A stretch of DNA of 14,775 nucleotides from positions 1 to 14,775 of the forward strand of contig JAFZQL010000144.1 of the NCBI GenBank assembly GCA_017620435.1, in the 5' to 3' direction. A program made the translations under genes and the position numbers. The notes under the pieces are model-generated. The model was given only the letters and a program-made list of their open reading frames with translations. It ran no database searches and was not told the DNA's origin. This stretch comes from Erysipelotrichaceae bacterium (GTDB lineage: Bacteria; Bacillota_I; Bacilli_A; Erysipelotrichales; Erysipelotrichaceae). Positions 7,267-13,991 of the stretch are shown here, in pieces. Position 1 is the stretch's first letter. The number at the start of each line of letters is the position of its first letter.

Positions 7267-7989
7267 ATGTTTAAGAGAATGATAGTCATACTGATCGCAT
7301 TGCTGCTTGCCTTGCCGCTTGGTGTCAAGGCCGATACCTATCCTCAGGAAACAAAAGACTGGACAGTTACTTTCGACGGAAAGAAGCTGAAGACCAACTA
7401 TACTTCCAAGGAAGTGGCGGATGCCATGGCCGGCATGCAGCCAGGCGATAATGCCGAGCTGAAGATCACGCTGATCAACAATCATACGGAATCCAGCACC
7501 TGGTGGATCGAAAACAAGATCATCAAGAGCTTTGAAGATAAGCTGAATATTTCGGGCGGCGCCTACAAGTATTCGCTGTCGTTTACGGATGCTTCCGGAA
7601 CGGAGACGGTGCTGTATTCTTCCGAGAAGATCGGCGGTACGGGAAGCGAAACGGGCCTGCACGAAGCAACGGATGCTCTGGAGGATTTCTTCGTACTGGG
7701 AGACATCGGATCCGGAGAAAGCGCAACGGTTACGGTACGTTTTGAACTGGATGGAGAAACACAGGGCAATGCCTACCAGGATACGATAGGCGAACTGCAG
7801 CTGGACTTCGCTGTCGAGGTTCCTGATTCACCGGAGATCTTCCGTATTCCTAAGACAGGTCTGGATGGTGGACCGGATGCGATCCGTACCAGAAACCTGT
7901 ATTATCTTGTCTGCGGGATCCTGTTTATCATCATGATGATCCTGGCAATCTATCTGTATCTTGACAGCAGAAGAAGGAGGACTCATTAA
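7267..7989 (+). CDS. Anchored surface protein with IPKTG sorting-like motif
   Basis: The product is 240 residues with a classical signal peptide (1-22, cleavage probably after VKA). The body is beta-rich (WTVTFDGKKLKTNY, MQPGDNAELKITLINNH, LDGETQGNAYQDTIGELQLDFAVEV). The C-terminus reads IPKTG at 194-198, a spacer, a hydrophobic segment at 211-232 and RRRR at 235-238. That is the layout of a sortase sorting signal, with Ile for the usual Leu and a 12-residue spacer before the hydrophobic stretch. No sortase gene is in the window. The ATG is four bases after the previous TAG and has GGAGAGGAG upstream. The protein may fix the SipW-dependent subunits or the adhesin to the cell wall. If no sortase acts on it, the hydrophobic tail would leave it as a membrane protein. 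Confidence 0.8.
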   Translation: MFKRMIVILIALLLALPLGVKADTYPQETKDWTVTFDGKKLKTNYTSKEVADAMAGMQPGDNAELKITLINNHTESSTWWIENKIIKSFEDKLNISGGAYKYSLSFTDASGTETVLYSSEKIGGTGSETGLHEATDALEDFFVLGDIGSGESATVTVRFELDGETQGNAYQDTIGELQLDFAVEVPDSPEIFRIPKTGLDGGPDAIRTRNLYYLVCGILFIIMMILAIYLYLDSRRRRTH

Positions 7990-8870
7990 TGAAGAAGAAA
8001 CTGTTAATGATCCTGGCAGCGATCCTGCTGCTGAATGTCTTCGGCAATACGATCTATGCGGAGGACGATACAAACGAGAACACCTATACGGTTACGATTT
8101 AAGCCGGTCTGCACGGCATGCTGGAAGACGAAAAAGGCAATCCGGTAAAACAGATCACGGTACAGATCGGTGCGGACGAGGAATGGATGTGGAATCCGAA
8201 CGACTATGAGATCAAGGATGAAAACATCGATGAGAACTATTACTTCAAGGGTTATCATGTAGCGGGTATTGAAGGGGCTCTGGCCGGTGCGTAGGCGGTA
8301 ACGCACGATATCGTATTTGTCGCTTCCTACGGCATCGAGCACAACATGGTGAAATACTATGTGAACTATGTCGATGAGAACGGAAAAGGGATAGGACCTG
8401 TCAGAAAGGCCTACCAGGGCAATGTCGGGGACAAGCCGGTCATTGCCTATGTCCATATCAAAGGATATGCTCCGCTGGTTGAGAACTATACCGTTACACT
8501 AAAAGAAGATGAAGTGACGGAACTGACTTTTGTATATCGCAGAGTCAAGTCCAACAGCGGTACGATCATCATCGAGGAAGAAGGGGGAGGATCCGGAAAC
8601 GGCAGCATCGGTACAGATCAGGAGACATCTCCGGCAGAGACGGTAGAACCGCAAGAAACGGAAGCTCCTGTCGAGATGGTCGATATGGATGAAACGGAAA
8701 CGCCTGCAGCTGAACCGGATGAGACCCAGAACAGTGAGGAAAGCAGAAACGAGGAAAAGAAAAACGGTTCTTTCCTGCAGAAATATGCACTGCCGCTGAT
8801 CGGCGGATCGCTGTTCCTGCTGCTTCTCTTATTATTACTTCTGAGAAGAAGACGGAAGGAAAATGAATAA
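7989..8870 (+). pseudogene. MucBP-like membrane-anchored surface protein broken by two in-frame stops
   Basis: A full-length frame of 293 codons starts at an ATG sharing one base with the previous stop (TAATG) and has GAAGGAGGA before it. It encodes a signal peptide (codons 1-24, ending IYA), then TAA at codon 38 (8100-8102) and TAG at codon 102 (8292-8294). The frame stays coherent across both: TYTVTI-stop-AGLHG and LAGA-stop-AVTHDIVFVASYG. The rest is a MucBP-like domain (about 122-185, YYVNYVDENGKG... GNVGD), a Pro/Glu/Thr-rich stalk and a membrane segment with RRRR (266-289). There is no frameshift, and each stop is one substitution away from a sense codon (for example TAT to TAA, CAG to TAG). 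Starting at the ATG at 8346 would give a 174-residue protein without a signal peptide. It is probably a recent pseudogene; readthrough or a sequence error are alternatives. Confidence 0.8.
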
Positions 8871-9390
8871 GCCTGATTCTTTCAAAAAGAACAGTAAGAA
8901 AGCCGGAAATTTCAGTACGGCTTTTTTGCGTTTTTTCGGGATCCTGTTCCTCTGTGTTTTCTTTTTCGTTTCGGCAGTTTTCCTGATACCTGGGCTGATG
9001 AATATAAGGTCGTTCTATGTCGTTTCCGGAAGCATGGAACCGCAGATCCCTGTCGGCAGCATGGTCTATGTCAGGGAATGTACTGCAGAAGATCTGGAAG
9101 CGGGAGATATCATCGCTTTCAGCAGCAATGGTTCCGTCGTGACGCACCGGGTAACGGACAACGATAAAGAAAAGAAAGAACTGCATACCAAGGGGGACAA
9201 GAATCCGCTGGAAGACATGCAGGCGGTATCTTATGACAGCGTGATCGGGAAGTATGTCTTTCATCTGCCATATATGGGCTTCGCAGGAGCGTTTTTTAGC
9301 ACGTTTCCGGGGCGGATCATGCTGATTATGGTCGGATGTATCGGCATGCTGCTGATCACGTATACAGGGCGCAGCAGGCAGTCTGGATGA
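8863..9390 (+). CDS. sipW: Signal peptidase I, SipW/ER-type (Ser/His)
   Basis: The product is 175 residues. It has an N-terminal membrane segment (about 22-44) and then the S26 family box SGSMEP with nucleophile S57. THRV carries H95 where bacterial LepB-type enzymes have Lys, and TKGDKNP carries D112. This Ser/His arrangement marks the ER/SipW subfamily, which in Bacillus processes TasA-type cargo. A second membrane segment lies at 150-168. The gene is short for the class but has all motifs. Its ATG overlaps the end of the broken MucBP gene (ATGAATAA) with GGAAGGA upstream, and its TGA overlaps the next ATG. By context it should cleave the products of 5992-6489 and 6486-7262 at the outer membrane face. 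Confidence 0.93.
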   Translation: MNKPDSFKKNSKKAGNFSTAFLRFFGILFLCVFFFVSAVFLIPGLMNIRSFYVVSGSMEPQIPVGSMVYVRECTAEDLEAGDIIAFSSNGSVVTHRVTDNDKEKKELHTKGDKNPLEDMQAVSYDSVIGKYVFHLPYMGFAGAFFSTFPGRIMLIMVGCIGMLLITYTGRSRQSG

Positions 9391-10193
9391 AAGATGCTGA
9401 ATCATCACGATATTCAAAACAGGCAATTGATGTTATTATGGTTAATATGAACATGTTTTTTACGAGTAAATTACCCGCTTATCTGATCGATAGCGAAAAT
9501 GTCGGATCTACCTGGGCAGATCTGCTGAAGAAGGACGAGAAGAGTGACTTCTATATTTTTGTAACGGAGAATGCCAAAAGCCTGAATTTCTCTTTGCTGA
9601 AGGACCTTACTGATAATCAGAGACACAAGATCAATATCATAGAATGCGAACCGGGAAGGAATTCCCTGGATTTCTATCTGTCTTCTTATCTTGGATATCT
9701 GATCGGTACGGGAAAGCATTCCTCTTTCACCGTGGTATCGCAGGATACCGGTTTTGATCACGTCATCGATTACTGGAAGAATAACGGAATTGATGTCGTT
9801 CGGATCAACACCAAACCGGACAAGGCAAAGACGAACCGGTCACAGAAGAACCAGCCGGTCAAGAAGAACGAGAATTCCGAGACCAGGATCATCGTCAAGA
9901 AGCAGCCGGAAGAACCGGCAAAGAGCGAAAACAAGCCGAACAGGAAGAAAAGCAGCACTCCTTCCAAGAACAGCGAAACAGGAAACAACAGAAAGCTTCT
10001 GCAGAATCTTCTGAAGGATTATCCTGAAAATGAAATCGAGGAGGTAGCCAGATATCTTGACGCCATTCCTGCAGACAGGCACAACGACAAGAGCTACATC
10101 TACCGTCACCTGATCCGCAAGTTCAAGAGCGAGAAGGGACTGGCGATCTATACGCTGATCAAGAAGGATCTTGAGAAATACTATCGACATTAA
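9387..10193 (+). CDS. PIN-like nuclease-fold protein with basic linker and helical C-terminal domain
   Basis: The product is 268 residues from the ATG that overlaps the peptidase stop (ATGA). Ribosome binding is weak there, and in-frame ATGs at 9438 or just after are possible. Residues 30-140 match a PIN-like/NYN-type fold: YLIDSENVG (D35, E37), NSLDFYLSSYLGYL (D95) and SQDTGFDHVI (D120, D124) give the expected cluster of acidic metal ligands. A Lys/Asn/Ser-rich, probably disordered linker follows (142-200). A helical domain (202-268) ends in GLAIYTLIKKDLEKYY. There is no signal peptide or membrane segment, so it should act in the cytoplasm, probably on RNA. Its place at the end of a secretion operon could be chance co-transcription or post-transcriptional control; nothing here decides it. 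The gene ends just before a strong terminator. Confidence 0.75.
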   Translation: MKDAESSRYSKQAIDVIMVNMNMFFTSKLPAYLIDSENVGSTWADLLKKDEKSDFYIFVTENAKSLNFSLLKDLTDNQRHKINIIECEPGRNSLDFYLSSYLGYLIGTGKHSSFTVVSQDTGFDHVIDYWKNNGIDVVRINTKPDKAKTNRSQKNQPVKKNENSETRIIVKKQPEEPAKSENKPNRKKSSTPSKNSETGNNRKLLQNLLKDYPENEIEEVARYLDAIPADRHNDKSYIYRHLIRKFKSEKGLAIYTLIKKDLEKYYRH

Positions 10194-10197
10194 GCAG

Positions 10198-10226
10198 AAA
10201 GCAGAACAAAGATGTTCTGCTTTTTA
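10198..10226 (+). terminator. Intrinsic terminator of the surface-structure operon
   Basis: An 11-base-pair stem, AAAGCAGAACA (10198-10208) with TGTTCTGCTTT (10213-10223), has an AAGA loop and runs into a T tract. It begins four bases after the stop of the PIN-like gene. Confidence 0.9.
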
Positions 10227-10234
10227 TAAAACGC

Positions 10235-10240
10235 TATAAT
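10235..10240 (+). promoter_or_regulatory. Probable -10 box for the phosphodiesterase operon
   Basis: A perfect TATAAT stands between the terminator and the ATG at 10262. The -35 position would fall in the terminator stem (about 10212-10218) and has only a weak match. The predicted leader would be very short, about 15 bases, and the ribosome site before the ATG (tagaaaag) is weak. Confidence 0.5.
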
Positions 10241-10261
10241 GATATTGTTGATTTAGAAAAG

Positions 10262-12046
10262 ATGAAAATCAAAGAAAAAATCAGACATGCGTTGCCTTAC
10301 ATTCAGATCGTACCGGATACCTTCAGATATCAGTTTTTCAGCAAGGTTCTTCTGGCAATACTTCTGGCTGTCCTGAAACAGATCAGCATGCTTCTGATCA
10401 GAAGTACCGGAAGAGTCGCCGTCAGCAGCGGCGATCTTAGCATACTGTACAAGACCTGGCAGGGGCCTTTGCTGATCGTTGTTGCGATCGGTACGTTTTT
10501 TCTTTATGTCGCCTTTGATCTGAATACGCAGATCATTTTCGCATCCAAGGTGCTGGAAGAAAAAGAGATCAGGTTGAGTGTCATCTTCAAGGAAGGCCTG
10601 CGGTCAATAAAGAGTTTCTTTACGCCGGACGGCATCGGGATCGTACTGTATATCGCCCTGATCGCGCCGATCATTGGTTTTGGTCTTTCCATCTCTTTGA
10701 CCAGGGATTTCTACATACCGACTTTCATCACTTCGGTCATCAGGACTACGCCGCTGTACAACGCCATCTATCTGTTTGCTGTAGTCGTATTCCTGATCAT
10801 CGGCATCATGAACTTCTTTACGATCCACGGCATTCTGATCAGCGGACTGAAAAGCAGTAGGGCTGATGATAATTCCCGGGCAATCATGAGAAAAAACTGG
10901 AAGGATTATCTGAAGAATCAGTTCCGATTCCTGCTCTACGGTATAGCCGTGAATGCTCTGTTTATTCTTGCCCTGATCCTTCCGTTTGCGGCTGCCGCTC
11001 TCATATTTATACACAACGGTCTTGTCCTTCGTTTTCTGATCCTGTTTTTCGGCATGCTTCTGAGCTTTGTTCTGGCACTGACCAACTCTCTGCTTCAGAC
11101 CTTCTATATCGTCGGGATCACGAGACTTTATTACCGTTACATGGGCATGGATGACGGATTTGTTTTTAGAAGTGACAGGAAAGCCGGAAAACATTTCCTG
11201 TTGAGGATGGGCTTTGCGGTTCTCTTCCTTCTGACGATGTCGCTGCTGTTCAATCATTACTTTGATGTAATCTTTTCTGAAAAAATCAGCACCGGGATCA
11301 TCGCCCACCGGGGAGGAGGAAACGAAGCGCCGGAGAATACGGTAGAAGGGATAGAGACGGCGATTTCTCTTGGAGCATACGGCAGTGAGATCGACATTCA
11401 GCGCACATCAGACGGACATTATATCGTCAACCATGACGGAAATTTCTCGCGGCTTTGTTCGGACGGCAGGAAGCCGGAAGAAATGACGCTGGCGGAAGTA
11501 AAGACCCTGACGATCCATGATCCGAACTATCCGGATGATCCGCAGCAGGTCGCGACTTTTGAAGAGATGCTGGAAGCAGCAAAAGGAAAGATCGTTCTGT
11601 TTGTGGAACTGAAAGGAAATACGGCAGACAGACAGATGGTCGACGACGCCGTCAGAATCATCAAGGAATACGGTATGACAGATGAATGTGTACTGATTTC
11701 CCTGAAGTACGATCTCATCGATTATGCGGAAACGGCATATCCGGAAATGAACACGGCCTATCTGACATTCGTCTCGTTCGGCAATACTGCAGCGCTCAAT
11801 TGCGACTACCTCGGCCTGGAAGATGAAGCAGCGACTTCTTTTGCCGCCGATTCCGTTCACGACCTGAACAAGAAGATCATGGTCTGGACACCGAACGAAA
11901 GAGAAAGACAGGATTACTTCCTGAAGTCCGATGTCGACTATATCATCACCGACAACGTCAGACAGGCAAATGAGATCCTGGAATCTTATCAGGACCGCAG
12001 TGATCTGGAGAAGGTCGTGGATTTTGTCATGCGGCTGTTTCAATAA
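10262..12046 (+). CDS. Glycerophosphodiester phosphodiesterase with N-terminal multi-pass membrane domain
   Basis: The product is 594 residues. Residues 1-335 hold about seven membrane segments (near 28-48, 68-88, 125-147, 168-192, 222-250, 254-284, 313-333), as in the GDPD membrane-domain family. Residues 343-575 are a full GDPD barrel with its active-site residues: HRG (H349, R350), EAPENT, SEIDIQ (E376, D378), HDGN (H391), VELKG (E449), VWTPN (W542) and a closing DYIITD. The family cleaves glycerophosphodiesters to an alcohol and glycerol 3-phosphate. With this topology the catalytic domain is tethered to the membrane and could act on deacylated lipids or teichoic-acid-type polymers; which side it faces is not settled by sequence alone. 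It leads a two-gene operon with the lipoprotein 12 bases downstream. Confidence 0.93.
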   Translation: MKIKEKIRHALPYIQIVPDTFRYQFFSKVLLAILLAVLKQISMLLIRSTGRVAVSSGDLSILYKTWQGPLLIVVAIGTFFLYVAFDLNTQIIFASKVLEEKEIRLSVIFKEGLRSIKSFFTPDGIGIVLYIALIAPIIGFGLSISLTRDFYIPTFITSVIRTTPLYNAIYLFAVVVFLIIGIMNFFTIHGILISGLKSSRADDNSRAIMRKNWKDYLKNQFRFLLYGIAVNALFILALILPFAAAALIFIHNGLVLRFLILFFGMLLSFVLALTNSLLQTFYIVGITRLYYRYMGMDDGFVFRSDRKAGKHFLLRMGFAVLFLLTMSLLFNHYFDVIFSEKISTGIIAHRGGGNEAPENTVEGIETAISLGAYGSEIDIQRTSDGHYIVNHDGNFSRLCSDGRKPEEMTLAEVKTLTIHDPNYPDDPQQVATFEEMLEAAKGKIVLFVELKGNTADRQMVDDAVRIIKEYGMTDECVLISLKYDLIDYAETAYPEMNTAYLTFVSFGNTAALNCDYLGLEDEAATSFAADSVHDLNKKIMVWTPNERERQDYFLKSDVDYIITDNVRQANEILESYQDRSDLEKVVDFVMRLFQ

Positions 12047-12058
12047 AAGGGAGGCAAT

Positions 12059-12964
12059 ATGAAAAGAATTATTACTGTTCTATTGAATATAGTGCTTCTA
12101 TTTTGTGTTTTCGGCTGTACGACCGGTAAGGAAGATGAAATGGAAAACAGATGGAAAGACTATGTTCCAAGACAGAACTACGAGCTGAATTCGGTTCATG
12201 CGGTAAACGGCAGACAGGGGATCTGCACGGATGGAGAGTATTACTGGGTCAGCGGATCTACGACACTCACGAAATACGACAAGGAATGGAATGTGGTTCT
12301 GGAGAACAGGGATCCTTTTAAGGGTTATGAACTTGAGGTAAATCACATCGGCGACATCGATGTCTATCAGGATGAACTGTATCTTGGAGTAGAGTACTTC
12401 ATGGATGGCGTCGGAAGCAATATCCAGGTAGCCGTATATGACAAAGACACGCTGGAGCTGAAACGGGTATTTCCGTTTAAAGAAGAAACAGGACAGCTGG
12501 AGTGTTCCGGGATCGCTGTCGACTATGATTCCGCTACAGTCTACATGACTTCCTGGGTGGATGATGAATCGAGTTCTTATCTCTACACCTATGATCTGCA
12601 TACCGGCGAATACAAGGGAAGAATACACATGCAGCCGTATCCGCAGTGGTTGCAGGGGATCGCCTACTACGACGGCTGTCTGTACGTGACCTGCGACGAC
12701 GGCAACGCGGATGACGAAGATCCTGACCACATGTATAGGATCAGTATCAACGAAAACGGAATCAGCGCACGTGTGACATTAGAAAAAACCTTCGATGATG
12801 TGATAAGGCAGGGAGAGATCGAGGGATTGTCCTTTGACAGGAAAAACGGACAGTTTCTACTTCTATACAACCGCGGCGCCAGGATCGTTCTAGGAATGCC
12901 GAAAGGCTTCTATGAAGGATACAGTGAAGAGATCCATGAAGTATTCGTCTACGACATGAAATAG
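12059..12964 (+). CDS. Lipoprotein with beta-propeller-like repeats, function unknown
   Basis: The product is 301 residues. Residues 1-20 are a lipoprotein signal peptide ending VFGC (lipidated C20). The rest shows recurring beta-propeller-like motifs such as GICTDGEYYWVSGS, HIGDIDVYQDELYLGV, CSGIAVDYDSATVYMTSW, LQGIAYYDGCLYVTCDDG and EGLSFDRKNGQFLLLYNRG, resembling propellers of the phytase or SdiA-regulated type. An Asp/Glu-rich loop (about 221-231) could bind metal. GGGAGG lies five bases before the ATG. It follows the membrane phosphodiesterase by 12 bases and is probably co-transcribed, so it may act with it at the outer membrane face, but no substrate can be named. Confidence 0.8.
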   Translation: MKRIITVLLNIVLLFCVFGCTTGKEDEMENRWKDYVPRQNYELNSVHAVNGRQGICTDGEYYWVSGSTTLTKYDKEWNVVLENRDPFKGYELEVNHIGDIDVYQDELYLGVEYFMDGVGSNIQVAVYDKDTLELKRVFPFKEETGQLECSGIAVDYDSATVYMTSWVDDESSSYLYTYDLHTGEYKGRIHMQPYPQWLQGIAYYDGCLYVTCDDGNADDEDPDHMYRISINENGISARVTLEKTFDDVIRQGEIEGLSFDRKNGQFLLLYNRGARIVLGMPKGFYEGYSEEIHEVFVYDMK

Positions 12965-12971
12965 TATATTT

Positions 12972-13000
12972 AAAAAAGCCTTGACAAGGCTTTTATTTTT
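12972..13000. terminator. Bidirectional terminator between convergent operons
   Basis: A 9-base-pair stem, AAAAGCCTT (12974-12982) with AAGGCTTTT (12986-12994), has a GAC loop and an A tract on one side and a T tract on the other. It can therefore stop both the lipoprotein operon (+) and the GH5 operon (-). Its right arm overlaps the GH5 stop codon (12993-12995). Confidence 0.85.
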
Positions 13001-13991
13001 CCGATCTGTTTTTGATCATGTCGATCAGCCACTGGCCGGATGTTGAGAAATCATCGTATTCGAAGCCGCTGGCTTTCAGGCAGCTGGCCTTGATCGCGGC
13101 CGAAGATTCGGATACTTTGGAGAAACTCCACATCACATGGCTGATGCCGTTTGTTTCCAGGAAATCGATCCAAAGATCGGCTTCATCCAGATCATAAGGG
13201 AAATTGCCTGTGGATGCGGTCACGCCGTATTCGGTAACGAAGATCGGCAGTTTTTTATCGATGGCCTTCTGTACGTTGTCCCTTGATTCCTGTTTGTGGG
13301 ATGCGGAATAGAAATGCAGGGCATAGAGAAGATTCGGATAATCCAGCGGATCATCGGCGGCGATATCCACACGGGATGACCAGTCCGGCGTTCCTACGAC
13401 GATGACCGAGTCGGGATCGTTGTTCCGGATGATCGGAATGATCGTATTCGCGTATTCCTTGATCGTCTCCCAGTCGACATGATTCGGTTCGTTGCAGATC
13501 TCGTAGATCACGTTGTTTCTGTCCTTGCAGTCTTTGGACGCTCTGTCGAAGAAGTCTTTCGCATCGTCGATGTACTTGTTCGGATCGTTGTCCGAAAGGA
13601 TATGCCAGTCCAGGATCACATACATGTCGTTCTTCTGACCGTATTCGACTCCGTCCATCATCAGTTTGTACAGCTTCTCTTTGTCTCCTCCGGTACAGTA
13701 GCCGAAGGATCCCATGCCGTAGGTATACATCGCCATACGGAAGACGTTGACACCCATCACGTGAGCCAGGTCATGGAAAGTTTCGTCGGTGATATATCTT
13801 TCGGAAACAGAAACGCCGTAGCCGGAAATACCTCTGAGAATGACAGGATTTCCATCAGCGCCGCACAGCTGTCCATCTACGACCTGCAGCTGTCCTCTGG
13901 AAGAAGGACGGTCCTTTCCGTCGAACGATTCTTTTGTTCCGCATGATGCCAGCATGATCAGGCACAAACAGATAAGCAGCAGTTTTTTCAT
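12993..13991 (-). CDS. GH5 endoglucanase-like lipoprotein
   Basis: The product is 332 residues. A lipoprotein signal ends LASC (C17), so the enzyme should be tethered outside the membrane. The rest is a single catalytic barrel of GH5 (subfamily 2-like, Cel5A type): LRGISGYG (52-59), VFRMAMYT (R85), ILDWH (H130), YEICNEPN with acid/base E168, HFYS (H226, Y228), VTEYGVT with nucleophile E254 and MWSFS (W288). All core residues are present; there is no carbohydrate-binding module. The usual aromatic after the LRG(M/I)S(T/S)HG box appears replaced (GYGVSVSERY), which could alter substrate choice. GGAGGT precedes the ATG by six bases, and the start overlaps the stop of the phosphorylase gene (ATGA). 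It probably cuts beta-1,4- or mixed-linkage glucans; mannan is not excluded. Confidence 0.9.
   Translation of the reverse strand: MKKLLLICLCLIMLASCGTKESFDGKDRPSSRGQLQVVDGQLCGADGNPVILRGISGYGVSVSERYITDETFHDLAHVMGVNVFRMAMYTYGMGSFGYCTGGDKEKLYKLMMDGVEYGQKNDMYVILDWHILSDNDPNKYIDDAKDFFDRASKDCKDRNNVIYEICNEPNHVDWETIKEYANTIIPIIRNNDPDSVIVVGTPDWSSRVDIAADDPLDYPNLLYALHFYSASHKQESRDNVQKAIDKKLPIFVTEYGVTASTGNFPYDLDEADLWIDFLETNGISHVMWSFSKVSESSAAIKASCLKASGFEYDDFSTSGQWLIDMIKNRSEK

Noticed and set aside
6438..7328. 296-residue frame on the - strand
   Set aside because: It is antisense to the TasA-like gene, which has a ribosome site, signal segment and conserved motifs.
8100..8294. Reassigned genetic code (TAA or TAG read as an amino acid)
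   Set aside because: TAG ends the genes at 7262 and 12964, and TAA ends several others at natural gene ends with proper overlaps, so both act as stops here.
8346..8870. An independent 174-residue gene starting at 8346
   Set aside because: It lacks a signal peptide and a good ribosome site, while the upstream in-frame codons encode a signal peptide and domain sequence that continue smoothly into it apart from two stops.
9336..10193. PIN-like gene starting at 9336
   Set aside because: It would overlap the signal peptidase gene by 55 bases with no visible ribosome site; the ATGA start at 9387 fits the operon pattern better.
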